A stretch of DNA of 44,211 bases from Porticoccaceae bacterium (GTDB lineage: Bacteria; Pseudomonadota; Gammaproteobacteria; Pseudomonadales; Porticoccaceae). Of this stretch, positions 18,946 through 27,183 are shown piece by piece. Where the stretch lies: NCBI GenBank assembly GCA_029212965.1, contig JARGOV010000001.1, positions 224,989 to 269,199 on the forward strand, written 5' to 3'. The notes beneath the pieces were generated by a model. The model ran no database searches and had not been told where the DNA came from. It worked only from the letters and a program-made list of their open reading frames with translations. The translations under genes were made by a program, and so were the position numbers. Every line of letters begins with the position of its first letter. Position 1 is the first letter of the stretch.

Positions 18946-19734
18946 TTGCCCGACATACTTCTCTACATTCTCTCTGGCGCTGGCGTTGGATTGGCGATTG
19001 GCTTAACTGGTGTCGGCGGCGGCTCGCTAATGACACCTCTGCTGATCCTCTTTGGCTTCCCCTACAATGTCGCCATTGGCACCGACCTGCTCTATGCTGC
19101 TGCAACCAAAGCTGGTGGTGTCGTCGCCCACAAGCGCAAGCAGAGTATTCAGTGGTCGATTGTTGGCTACCTGGCCGCGGGTAGCATCCCGGCATCGCTA
19201 TTTACGAGCTATTTTCTCAACACTTTTTTTAATGAAGCCGACGCTTACGAGGATATTCTCACCCGCAGCCTCGGCATTATGCTCATACTCACAGCCCTGG
19301 TCTTACTGTTTAAAAAAGCCCTTCGTCAAAAAAGTGAAAAACCACCGGGGCAAGTCGGGCTGTTTTTTCAAAATCACGCCAAATATGTCACCTTGTTCAG
19401 CGGTGTTTTTCTCGGTGTTTTCGTGACCTTGTCTTCCGTCGGTGCCGGGGCCTTTTGTGCAGCCCTATTAATGACTCTTTACCCACGGCTGCCCGCATTG
19501 CATGTGGTGGGTACGGATATTGCCCATGCGGTGCCACTGACACTGATCGCCGGGCTTGGCCATCTATTGTTATTGGGCAACGTCGACTTTCTGTTGCTCG
19601 CCTGTTTATTAACCGGCTCCCTGCCCGCTATTCAACTGGGCACCCATTTAGCATCACGCTTGCCCAGCCACATCCTGCAATCTTTGCTGGCCTGTCTGTT
19701 ACTCGGCATGGGCGTACACTTCGCCTCCAGCTAA
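18946..19734 (+). CDS. TSUP (TauE/SafE) family sulfite/sulfate-type exporter
   Basis: Inner-membrane protein of 262 residues with about eight hydrophobic helices and the paired TauE/SafE repeat. The first half carries GVGLAIGLTGVGGGSLMTPLL and GTDLLYAAATKAGG, and the second half VFLGVFVTLSSVGAGAF and VVGTDIAHAVPLT. Family members move sulfite, sulfoacetate, sulfate or other organic anions. Its position divergent from cysB points to a sulfur oxyanion, which is an inference. The start is TTG 18946 with no strong ribosome site, so the exact N-terminus is uncertain. It converges on the nucleotidase gene with 10 bases between. Confidence 0.87.
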   Translation: MPDILLYILSGAGVGLAIGLTGVGGGSLMTPLLILFGFPYNVAIGTDLLYAAATKAGGVVAHKRKQSIQWSIVGYLAAGSIPASLFTSYFLNTFFNEADAYEDILTRSLGIMLILTALVLLFKKALRQKSEKPPGQVGLFFQNHAKYVTLFSGVFLGVFVTLSSVGAGAFCAALLMTLYPRLPALHVVGTDIAHAVPLTLIAGLGHLLLLGNVDFLLLACLLTGSLPAIQLGTHLASRLPSHILQSLLACLLLGMGVHFASS

Positions 19735-19744
19735 GAAGTGGGCT

Positions 19745-20659
19745 TTAACCTTCTTCATTAGCAACACCGTGAGGCACGTGGCCAGTTGCCACCTTAGTAC
19801 TCGCCAATTCACAGTGGCCTTGTTGGTCGTCAAAAAAAACATCTGCACCGTAAGCACGTAGAAATTCACTTTTGTTAAGCCCCCCAAGAAACAGCGATTC
19901 GTCAATGCGAATACCCCACTCCCGCAAAGTGCGCACTACCCTTTCATGGGCTGGAGCCGAGCGGGCAGTAACCAGAGCAGTGCGAATTGGGCCAGTTTCG
20001 GGAGGGAACTCTGCCTGCAATACTTGCAAAGCCTGCAAGAAATTTTTAAAGGGACCACCACTGAGTGGTGTTTTGGCAGCAGCTTTTTCGCTCTCGGTAA
20101 AGGCAGCCAAACCCTCGGTCTTATAGATCCGCTCTGCTTCGTCAGAAAACAGCACTGCATCGCCATCGAAGGCGAAGCGCAGCTCAACACTATCATCGAT
20201 TGAAGTTTTACCCGACGGCAACAAGGTCGCCGCTGCTATGCCGTATTTCAGTGCGTTACGCACATCTTCTGCATGGGTCGAAAGAAATAAATGACAGCCA
20301 AAGGCGGCGACATAGCGATAGGGACTTTCTCCACCGCAAAATGCCGCCCGACTAATATCGAGCTGGTGATGTTCTATTGAGTTAAAAATACGCAAACCAG
20401 TATCGGCCGAATTGCGCGAGAGCAAAATCACCTCGACCCGGGGGGTCTCAAACCGCTCGTTAATGCGTAATAATTTTTTCACCAGAGGGAAGGCATCGCC
20501 CGGCGAAAGGGGCTCATCTTCGTGTTTAATTTGATACTGCGAATAGGCTTTCAGGCCTTCGTGTTGAAAAACATCATCACTTTCTCTCAAGTCGAATAAA
20601 ACCCGTGAGGAGATGGCAATTACCAATTTTTCATTATTCTTACTTGGCGTATTCGACAC
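19745..20659 (-). CDS. cytosolic 5'-nucleotidase (NT5C1-type, PF06189 family)
   Basis: Protein of 304 residues resembling the bacterial relatives of vertebrate cytosolic 5'-nucleotidase I, which dephosphorylates nucleoside monophosphates such as AMP. Recognisable segments are LVIAISSRVLFDLRESD at the N-terminus, VILLSRNSADTGLRIFNSIEHH, ISRAAFCGGESPYRY, FDGDAVLFSDEAERI and GPIRTALVTARSAPAHERV. The HAD-like Asp motif FDGDAVLFSD is intact. Its physiological role in bacteria is little studied. The upstream gap to the next gene on the same strand (alanine symporter) is 36 bases, so the two may be co-transcribed. Confidence 0.85.
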   Translation of the reverse strand: MSNTPSKNNEKLVIAISSRVLFDLRESDDVFQHEGLKAYSQYQIKHEDEPLSPGDAFPLVKKLLRINERFETPRVEVILLSRNSADTGLRIFNSIEHHQLDISRAAFCGGESPYRYVAAFGCHLFLSTHAEDVRNALKYGIAAATLLPSGKTSIDDSVELRFAFDGDAVLFSDEAERIYKTEGLAAFTESEKAAAKTPLSGGPFKNFLQALQVLQAEFPPETGPIRTALVTARSAPAHERVVRTLREWGIRIDESLFLGGLNKSEFLRAYGADVFFDDQQGHCELASTKVATGHVPHGVANEEG

Positions 20660-20695
20660 GCTATAACTCTCCTCAGTTAGACCCGTGGCAACTGA

Positions 20696-22045
20696 CTACT
20701 CCGTCGCTAACTGGCGTGCAAACCAGTTGCGGGTCAAACGAAAAATAACCGGGCTCAGTAAAAGCAGAGCAATTAAATTAGGTATCGCCATCAGAGCGTT
20801 GAGGGTATCAGCCAGCAACCAGGCAACGCCCAGTCCTTTGACTGCGCCAATGTAAACCGCTGCCGTCCATAGAATACGATAAGGGACGATGACCTTGATC
20901 CCCAATAAAAACGCTGCACAACGCTCACCGTAATAGCTCCAGCCAATAATGGTGGTGAAGGCGAAAAGTACCAGCGCGAGCGCGACAAATTTATCACCTA
21001 GGTTCGGAAACACTGTGGCAAAACCTGAAGCCGTCATTGCAGCCGCCTGGCTATCCCCCGTCCATACCCCAGTGAGAATAATCACTAGACCAGTCATGGT
21101 ACAAATCACAAGAGTATCAATAAAGGTGCCCAACATGGCAATGCTTCCCTGGCGTACAGGGCTATCGGTCTCTGCCGCTGCATGAGCAATAGGGGCACTA
21201 CCCAGACCTGCCTCGTTAGAAAACACACCTCTGGCAACACCCATGCGAATGGCAAGCATTACAGCAGCACCTGCAAAACCACCCTCAGCAGCTACCGGGT
21301 TAAAGGCGCTGTCCAATATTAAGCTGAAGGCAGCGGGCACTTCACTCAGATTCTGAGTGATGACAAAACCGCAACCCAATATATAGGTAATACCCATCAG
21401 CGGTACCAGTGTCGAGGCAACACGAGCAATGACCTTTACGCCACCAAGTAAAACAATACCTACTAACATTGCCATAACCACGCCAGACATCCACTGAGGC
21501 ACTTGAAAAGCGCTTTCCATCACCCGCGCCACTTCACTCGCCTGTACTGTATTGCCTATACCAAAACCAGCTAGCATGCCAAATAGTGCAAACAAGGTGG
21601 CGAGCCACAGCCAGCGTTGGCCCAAACCATTTTTAATGTAGTACATCGGGCCACCCACCTTATGGCCTGCGCTATCAGTTTCACGATAGTGAACAGCGAG
21701 CACAGCCTCGCCGTATTTGGTCGCCATACCCACCAACGCCGTACACCACATCCAGAACAGGGCTCCCGGCCCTCCAATGCCGATAGCAGTGGCAACCCCA
21801 GCAATATTGCCGGTACCGACCGTGGCCGACAATGACGTCATTAATGCCGCGAAAGGGCTGATATCGCCTTCGCCCCTCGATTTGCCACCCTTGAAGAGTT
21901 GGGTAAAGGCAAAACCTAGTTTGCGCAGGGGTAACAGACGTAGGCCCAGCATTAAGTAGAGTCCGGTACAGAGGATGAAAAACAGCATCACCGGACCCCA
22001 GACAAAACTATTTAAGGTGTTTAACAGGGATTCAATTGTTTTCAT
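20696..22045 (-). CDS. alanine or glycine:cation symporter (AGCS family)
   Basis: Inner-membrane sodium-coupled amino-acid symporter of 449 residues with about eleven hydrophobic helices. Family markers are SLSATVGTGNIAGVATAIGIGGPGALFWMW (residues ~69-98), the KYGEAVLAVHYR segment, and SNEAGLGSAPIAHAAAE around residue 275. AGCS carriers take up alanine, glycine or D-alanine. It sits 96 bases downstream of a D-cysteine desulfhydrase-like gene on the same strand, so import plus PLP-dependent breakdown of a small amino acid is a plausible pairing, though substrates are not shown by sequence. Confidence 0.92.
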   Translation of the reverse strand: MKTIESLLNTLNSFVWGPVMLFFILCTGLYLMLGLRLLPLRKLGFAFTQLFKGGKSRGEGDISPFAALMTSLSATVGTGNIAGVATAIGIGGPGALFWMWCTALVGMATKYGEAVLAVHYRETDSAGHKVGGPMYYIKNGLGQRWLWLATLFALFGMLAGFGIGNTVQASEVARVMESAFQVPQWMSGVVMAMLVGIVLLGGVKVIARVASTLVPLMGITYILGCGFVITQNLSEVPAAFSLILDSAFNPVAAEGGFAGAAVMLAIRMGVARGVFSNEAGLGSAPIAHAAAETDSPVRQGSIAMLGTFIDTLVICTMTGLVIILTGVWTGDSQAAAMTASGFATVFPNLGDKFVALALVLFAFTTIIGWSYYGERCAAFLLGIKVIVPYRILWTAAVYIGAVKGLGVAWLLADTLNALMAIPNLIALLLLSPVIFRLTRNWFARQLATE

Positions 22046-22141
22046 TGTTGTAATGTATTTTCAAGAGTTGTTTTTCACGGGTTTGTTATTACAGGGTTTT
22101 ATCAAAACGTTTGAAACCTAATTAGAACCTAACAAGTAAGC

Positions 22142-23161
22142 TTAAAAAGACAGCTGCTCACGCTGAGCAAACAAACCAAATAAACCGCCGGTGTGAACAA
22201 AAACGATATCCCTAGCAGCGGCAAAATAGCCCTGCTCAATTAAGGTGAGCATGCCATAAAAAGCTTTGCCAGTATAAACCGGGTCGAGCAATATGCCTTC
22301 AAGAGCAGCTACCTTTTTAATTGTCGCAAATACCTCGGGGTCCGCTTTAGAGTAGCCAGGCCCGATAAAGTCATCATTCACCTGTACCGAGAGACTTTCG
22401 GGTAAAGAAGTAACCTCGTAGCGATTTTGCCAAGCACTGATATCTGCCATTACTTTGCGCTGAAAATAAGCCGCGTTATCACACACCGCGATGCCCAGTA
22501 CCTGTGCGTCAAGCTGATGCAGCGCACAGCCTAAACTCAAACCGGCCTGTGTGCCGCCAGAGCCTGTAGCATGGATAATAGACGATGGATGAATGTCAGC
22601 TTGTTTAAAATCGCCAATCAGCTCTGCTATACAGCGGATATAGCCCCAGATACCCGTAGCGTCGCTGGCACCAGTGGGGATCAAATACGCTTTGTGTCCT
22701 TGAGCCGCGTAGTGTTGCGACCAGTGCTCGAAGAGTTCACGCTGACGAGCCTGAAATTCAGCTTTGGGATAGATCGAAACTTCTGCCCCGGCGAGATAAT
22801 CGAGGAATAAATTGCCATCGGCAGCCGTCGCTTGCTGGTTGCCGTCCAGCTCTTCATCTCTAAGGATGAGATGTACCTTCAGCCCCAAACGGGCACCGAG
22901 AATAGCGGTAGCCCGACAGTGATTGGATTGCACACCGCCACAGGTGATAAGGGTATCGCAGCCCTGCGCAAGCGCCCGGGCGAGAGTAAATTCAAGCTTG
23001 CGAATTTTATTACCACTGAGGGCGCAACCGGTCAGGTCATCACGTTTGACCCAAATGCGAGGGCCGGAAAACTGAGTTGACAACCGGTCTAAGGGCTGCA
23101 GAGGCGTTGGCAACTGGGCCAGCGCCAGACTCTCGGGGTAAGTAATTATGGAGTTGGTCAT
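22142..23161 (-). CDS. PLP-dependent D-cysteine desulfhydrase / ACC deaminase family enzyme
   Basis: Fold-type II PLP enzyme of 339 residues. The PLP lysine is Lys52 in SGNKIRKLEFTLA, and the phosphate-binding loop is ATGSGGTQAGLSLG. CGGVQSNHCRATA is the conserved Ser-Asn-His segment used by this family. The group includes D-cysteine desulfhydrase, 1-aminocyclopropane-1-carboxylate deaminase and L-cysteate sulfo-lyase, which cannot be separated by eye. Products would be pyruvate or 2-oxobutyrate plus ammonia, with sulfide or sulfite for the sulfur substrates. It lies between yajC and the alanine symporter gene. Confidence 0.85.
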   Translation of the reverse strand: MTNSIITYPESLALAQLPTPLQPLDRLSTQFSGPRIWVKRDDLTGCALSGNKIRKLEFTLARALAQGCDTLITCGGVQSNHCRATAILGARLGLKVHLILRDEELDGNQQATAADGNLFLDYLAGAEVSIYPKAEFQARQRELFEHWSQHYAAQGHKAYLIPTGASDATGIWGYIRCIAELIGDFKQADIHPSSIIHATGSGGTQAGLSLGCALHQLDAQVLGIAVCDNAAYFQRKVMADISAWQNRYEVTSLPESLSVQVNDDFIGPGYSKADPEVFATIKKVAALEGILLDPVYTGKAFYGMLTLIEQGYFAAARDIVFVHTGGLFGLFAQREQLSF

Positions 23162-23287
23162 CGTCGACGCTCGTCCTTAGCCAGAAAAACATCTAAGACC
23201 ATAGCATAGCGTGTGAAATAAGCAGGGGGAGGTAAATGCGGGGGCGGCCCTGCCCCCTAATATCATCAAGTCCTAGATCACCAAGCC

Positions 23288-23617
23288 TTAAATCGCCTTG
23301 ATAGTCCCTTTTGGCAAAATAGCGTGGATAGCATTGCGCTGGAATTTAAGCTCGACTTTATCAGACACTTCAAGCACCAGGTAATCACCCTCGAGCTTAC
23401 TTATTTTGCCGATAATGCCGCTGTTGGTGACAATTTCATCGCCCTTGGCAACACTGGTTACCAACTCTCGATGCTCTTTCTGCTTTTTTCGCTGGGGGCG
23501 AATAATCATAAAATACATAAAGACAAACAGGCCGGCAAACATCGCCATAGTAATCAGCGGATCGGGTTCGCCGGGCGCCGGTGCAGCGGCATGGGCTGAG
23601 GGTATAAAAAATGACAT
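23288..23617 (-). CDS. yajC: YajC, Sec translocon accessory subunit
   Basis: Single-pass inner-membrane protein of 109 residues. One helix spans about residues 22-39 (ITMAMFAGLFVFMYFMII), followed by the RPQRKKQKEHRELV basic stretch and a cytosolic domain (KGDEIVTNSGIIGKI, then VELKFQRNAIHAILPKG). It associates with SecDF-YidC in protein export. An AGGAG ribosome site precedes the ATG. The usual neighbours tgt and secD/secF are absent; it sits between bcp and a PLP enzyme gene. Confidence 0.93.
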   Translation of the reverse strand: MSFFIPSAHAAAPAPGEPDPLITMAMFAGLFVFMYFMIIRPQRKKQKEHRELVTSVAKGDEIVTNSGIIGKISKLEGDYLVLEVSDKVELKFQRNAIHAILPKGTIKAI

Positions 23618-23703
23618 ATTACAAACTCCTGGAACTATATTGACTAACGAACTGATTTAAAAGATTAGCGGCCGGATTACAACCTTGGTTTAATCTCGGC
23701 AGA

Positions 23704-24183
23704 CTAATCGCTAAGGTTGTCTTTTATCCACTGCTGCACATCGTCATGATGAGTTTTGGTTTTCACTTTATCGATCACATACTTGAGACGCCCATCTTTG
23801 CCGATGATAAAAGTGGTGCGTTTAAGCCCCATATATTCTTTGCCAAAGGTTTTTTTCATTCCCCAGACACCGTATTTATTGGCGATGGCGTGGTCTTCGT
23901 CTGACAATAAATCAAAATTCAGCGACTGCTTTTCTTCAAAACGCTGCAAACGATCAACTGCGTCTGGACTGACGCCCAGCACCACCGTATCAAGTGCTGC
24001 AAACTCCGCTTGGCTATCGCGAATGCCACAAGCCTGAACATTACAACCGGGGGTCATAGCCTTGGGGTAAAAATACAAAACAACATTTTTACTGTCGCGG
24101 AAATCTTTCAATGCAACGGTTTCATCGCGCTGGTTTTGCAATTTGAAAACGGGGGCTAAATTACCGATTTTAGGTAGAGTCAT
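23704..24183 (-). CDS. bcp: thioredoxin-dependent thiol peroxidase (peroxiredoxin Q / Bcp)
   Basis: Cytoplasmic peroxiredoxin of 159 residues that reduces hydrogen and organic peroxides using thioredoxin. The active-site segment FYPKAMTPGCNVQACGIRDS holds the peroxidatic Cys47 and the resolving Cys52 five residues later, the usual Bcp arrangement. Family members often read TPGCT at the peroxidatic site; here the following residue is Asn. The rest (LGVSPDAVDRLQRFEEKQSL, GVWGMKKTFGKEYMG, RTTFIIGKDGRL) is standard. yajC follows 86 bases downstream on the same strand. Confidence 0.94.
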   Translation of the reverse strand: MTLPKIGNLAPVFKLQNQRDETVALKDFRDSKNVVLYFYPKAMTPGCNVQACGIRDSQAEFAALDTVVLGVSPDAVDRLQRFEEKQSLNFDLLSDEDHAIANKYGVWGMKKTFGKEYMGLKRTTFIIGKDGRLKYVIDKVKTKTHHDDVQQWIKDNLSD

Positions 24184-24251
24184 CGTGCCTTCCTCTTCAA
24201 CAGTTAACGGTATTTAATTTTTCTATCGCGTGTCGCCTGCAACATATGGCG

Positions 24252-24277
24252 AAAAAAAGAGCGCCACCAAGCGCCCT
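24252..24277 (-). terminator. rho-independent terminator after mdh
   Basis: On the minus strand agggcgc and gcgctct pair (one G-T wobble) around a six-base loop and are followed by seven T. It lies 16 bases beyond the mdh stop codon. Confidence 0.85.
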
Positions 24278-24292
24278 TTTCAGCTCACTCGC

Positions 24293-25273
24293 TTAGGGTA
24301 GCAAGTGTTGTACTGCGTCACGCTCTTCGGTCAATTCCTGCTCAGTCGCCTGCATTTTGCCACGGGAGAAGTCATTGATTTCAAGACCTTGTACAATGCT
24401 CCAATCACCGTCCTTACAAACACAGGGAAAAGAGTAAATCAGGCCTTCGGTGATGCCGTAGCTTCCGTCGCTGTAAATGCCCATGCTGGCCCAATCACCT
24501 TCGGCGGTACCAAGAGCCCAGGTGCGCATATGGGCAATGGCTGCGTTGGCCGCCGATGCCGCACTGGATGCCCCACGCGCCGCAATAATCGCCGCGCCAC
24601 GCTGCTGAACCGTTGGGATAAAGTCATTCTCGTACCAGTCTTGCTCAACCAGATCGATAGCCGTTTTGCCACTCACTTTGGCGTGGTGCAGGTCGGGGTA
24701 CTGAGTTGCCGAGTGATTGCCCCAGATTGTCATATTGGTCACATCGTTAATCGTTGTGCCCGTTTTGTCAGCCAACTGCGACATCGCACGGTTGTGATCA
24801 AGACGTGTCATGGCCGTGAACTGGCGAGGGTTGATTGACGGCGCATTACGCTGTGCGATCAACGCATTAGTGTTGGCCGGGTTACCAACCACTAGCACTT
24901 TAATATCACGGCTGGCATTGGCATCAATCGCCTTACCTTGAGCAGAGAAAATAGCAGCATTGGCTTCGAGTAGATCTTTACGCTCCATGCCTGGGCCACG
25001 AGGACGTGCTCCAACCAGCAGCGCAAAATCTGTGTCTTTAAAAGCAACATTCGCATCGTCAGTTTGCACAATGCCCGCCAACAGAGGGAAAGCACAGTCT
25101 TCAAGCTCCATTGCCACACCTTTCAGCGCTTCGAGAGCGGGCGTGATTTCCAGCAGCTGTAAAATTACAGGCTGGTCCGTACCCAGCATTTGACCAGCGG
25201 CAATACGAAATAAGAGGGAGTAGCTAATTTGGCCAGCGGCGCCAGTAACCGTAACGCGAACAGGTGCTTTCAC
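24293..25273 (-). CDS. mdh: malate dehydrogenase
   Basis: NAD-dependent TCA-cycle enzyme, malate to oxaloacetate, 326 residues. It belongs to the type found in Pseudomonas relatives, Burkholderia and Xanthomonas (close to eukaryotic cytosolic MDH), not the 312-residue E. coli type. Motifs: [13 protein letters not shown] (nucleotide loop at 11-16), [16 protein letters not shown] (mobile loop with substrate arginines), [20 protein letters not shown] (Asp159) and [12 protein letters not shown] (catalytic His187). The start is GTG 25273 with GGAG ahead. Single gene with its own promoter and terminator. Confidence 0.96.
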   Translation of the reverse strand: MKAPVRVTVTGAAGQISYSLLFRIAAGQMLGTDQPVILQLLEITPALEALKGVAMELEDCAFPLLAGIVQTDDANVAFKDTDFALLVGARPRGPGMERKDLLEANAAIFSAQGKAIDANASRDIKVLVVGNPANTNALIAQRNAPSINPRQFTAMTRLDHNRAMSQLADKTGTTINDVTNMTIWGNHSATQYPDLHHAKVSGKTAIDLVEQDWYENDFIPTVQQRGAAIIAARGASSAASAANAAIAHMRTWALGTAEGDWASMGIYSDGSYGITEGLIYSFPCVCKDGDWSIVQGLEINDFSRGKMQATEQELTEERDAVQHLLP

Positions 25274-25319
25274 AAGAAATCTCCGTAGTCATCTAAAAAG
25301 AGGTGTTTTCGAGGCGCGA

Positions 25320-25325
25320 ATTATA
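25320..25325 (-). promoter_or_regulatory. likely -10 element of mdh promoter
   Basis: On the minus strand a perfect TATAAT lies 47 bases upstream of the mdh GTG. The hexamer at the usual -35 distance is poor, so activation by a regulator or a weak basal promoter is possible. Support is positional plus the exact -10 match. The rest of the 25274-25649 gap holds no gene. Confidence 0.5.
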
Positions 25326-25535
25326 CGGCAATGGGCTGGAAATTCACGCTTCTATTTGCAGTTGCTCAAAGTGCAACGCGGCAAGTGAATCGGCAAGCAA
25401 GATCAATTACCTAAGTAGAAACAACACTAGGACAAAAAAGTCATAAGGCAGTTTAAATTTCTCTGTCGAATACGGCGCAGCCTACTCAAATTAAAGGCCC
25501 AACATACTATACAGCTCGGCTTAAAGTCCCAACAA

Positions 25536-25557
25536 AGGCTCAAGGAAGATTGAGCCT
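25536..25557 (-). terminator. hairpin downstream of TPR gene
   Basis: Perfect 8-base stem aggctcaa (25536-25543) with ttgagcct (25550-25557), loop of six. On the minus strand it is followed by only a weak T-rich stretch (ttgttggg). It lies about 93 bases beyond the TPR-protein stop codon, so it may end that transcript. Confidence 0.5.
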
Positions 25558-25649
25558 CATGACAGCTTACCAATTCCCCTTCTAGATACCTCCGCGATTT
25601 TTCTTCGCTAACGCAACAATCTGAAGGGATGCATCTTCATAGCATCTGC

Positions 25650-26492
25650 TTATTTTACGATGATCTTTGAGAACTCATTATTGTCTGCGCAGACTCGTTG
25701 TAGTTCAGCATCACGCGACGCCCAATCCTGGTAGACACCTATGTCAAGTCCTGAATCCGCCACCACCTGCTTAACCTTTGCTGATGACTCGAGAGCGCAA
25801 CTGACTTTTAGTAAATTCAGGTAGGTTAACTGATAATCAGGAGCAGCATTTTTTGCCAGTTGGAGCGTCTTGTATGCTTCTTCTAAGCGCCCTAATCTAA
25901 ATTGGGCATAGCCTTTAAACTCTAGTGCCCTAGGATTATTAGGCATGTATTTTAACGCCAGATCATACTTATTAATGGCTTCCTCAAATTGTTTGCTGTG
26001 CCTTTTGTCGACACCAGAAAGGAGAGCCTCTTCACCTAAAAATTCTTTCTCCTTAATATCTAACAACTTTAGGTAAGTCATAGCAGTAGCACTATTCTCT
26101 GCAAAATCTTGACTAAAATAAGCCCTCGACTCCTCAAACTTATTTTGCAAGTAAAGAGCAATACCTAAATTGTTATTTGCTCTCAACCTAATGTCTTCAT
26201 ATTCACCCTCAGTTGCATTTCGGAGCGATCTTTCCAGAAATAATTCTGCTTCCGTATACTCTCTTGCTTGCACCAAGGCCCATCCAATTGCTCCTTGCAA
26301 TTCTGCTCTCTTTTTTGGTTCAGATGTTTCGTCCAATAACTCTTTCAAAACGTCAATTGCTGCAAAAGTTTTCCCTTCATCTAATAACACTTTTGCTTTA
26401 TTTAATGAGTCTGCGTTTGCAAGAGATAAAAGCGGAAAAAGAAATAGCATTGCCAACAATAAAAACCCAGGGCTTGTCTTTATATTCCACAT
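25650..26492 (-). CDS. secreted TPR-repeat protein, function unknown
   Basis: Protein of 280 residues with an N-terminal signal peptide (hydrophobic FLLLAMLFLFPLLSLANA, likely cut after Ala27) and several tetratricopeptide repeats. Clear repeat helices include LNKAKVLLDEGKTFAAIDVL, GWALVQAREYTEAELFLERS, NNLGIALYLQNKFEESRAYF and GYAQFRLGRLEEAYKTLQLA. It should be a periplasmic protein-interaction scaffold. No catalytic motif is seen. Its ATG is one base after the stop codon of the membrane-protein gene upstream, indicating coupled translation and a probable shared function. Both genes are richer in A+T than their neighbours. Confidence 0.75.
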   Translation of the reverse strand: MWNIKTSPGFLLLAMLFLFPLLSLANADSLNKAKVLLDEGKTFAAIDVLKELLDETSEPKKRAELQGAIGWALVQAREYTEAELFLERSLRNATEGEYEDIRLRANNNLGIALYLQNKFEESRAYFSQDFAENSATAMTYLKLLDIKEKEFLGEEALLSGVDKRHSKQFEEAINKYDLALKYMPNNPRALEFKGYAQFRLGRLEEAYKTLQLAKNAAPDYQLTYLNLLKVSCALESSAKVKQVVADSGLDIGVYQDWASRDAELQRVCADNNEFSKIIVK

Positions 26493-26493
26493 T

Positions 26494-27027
26494 TTATTCT
26501 CCTGAAAAAAAATTGCCGAAGCCTGAATCAGGACTCTTATCAGCCAACTTCTGTACTAAGGAGCTCTCAGATGCAGCACTAGCGGAATGCTGCATTGTCA
26601 ATTTTGCAAGTGCTTTAAGTACGGTTGTATTATCAATATTCAGTGCATGTTCATCTCTAACTACAACCATACCTATCCCATTCTCATCAAGCAGCACCTG
26701 TTTCTCCTGAACATACACAACAGGCGGATTCTTAGTCTCCATCGGAGTAAGTCTTAAAATAACTTTTATCTCGGGGCGGTAAGCAAGCATAGCTAGACCC
26801 GCAATTAAAAAAGCCAGCGTAAAAATCAAAAAAACTCGCGTATTATTAATTTGCTTACCCGCTATTTTTTCCCACGTTTTTAGCCTATCGGGACTAAGCC
26901 CTAAAAGATTGGTATCTAATATTCTGTTTTGTATGTCCGAAGTTAGTTTATATCCGACAAACAACATTAAGAACGAAAACCCAGTTGCGCCCGTTCCAAG
27001 TATTGCAACAATATCTAAATTATCCAT
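26494..27027 (-). CDS. two-helix membrane protein, function unknown
   Basis: Protein of 177 residues that I do not recognise. Two hydrophobic helices (about residues 7-27, ending MLFVGYKL, and 64-83, FLIFTLAFLIAGLAMLAY) bracket a polar loop of about 35 residues. A roughly 90-residue soluble tail follows, containing VVYVQEKQVLLDENGIGMVVV and ending in a serine-rich, glycine/phenylalanine stretch. An out-in-out topology would put the tail in the periplasm with the TPR partner; that is inferred. The ATG has a GAGGTG ribosome site. A 13-base palindrome lies about 51 bases upstream. Confidence 0.65.
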   Translation of the reverse strand: MDNLDIVAILGTGATGFSFLMLFVGYKLTSDIQNRILDTNLLGLSPDRLKTWEKIAGKQINNTRVFLIFTLAFLIAGLAMLAYRPEIKVILRLTPMETKNPPVVYVQEKQVLLDENGIGMVVVRDEHALNIDNTTVLKALAKLTMQHSASAASESSLVQKLADKSPDSGFGNFFSGE

Positions 27028-27077
27028 ATCGCACCTCTATATTGTCTTATTTTTACAAGATGTTTTACACGCTTAAC

Positions 27078-27090
27078 TTGTTATTAACAA
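27078..27090. repeat. 13-base palindrome upstream of membrane/TPR gene pair
   Basis: ttgtta, one central t, taacaa: a perfect inverted repeat 51 bases upstream of the membrane-protein start, in the expected promoter zone. It could be an operator. No regulator gene is adjacent, and AT-rich palindromes of this size can arise by chance. Confidence 0.35.
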
Positions 27091-27183
27091 AGACAGAAAT
27101 TCCTTTTTACGCTTGTTTGTCTCAGGAAAGTAGCTCCTGTTAAACTCATAATAAATTTAAACTGGGAACAATCGCAGCAGACA

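Noticed and set aside
23240-23257. GC-only hairpin gggggc/gccccc downstream of yajC
   Set aside because: Perfect 6-base stem, but no T run follows on the minus strand, so I did not call it a terminator.
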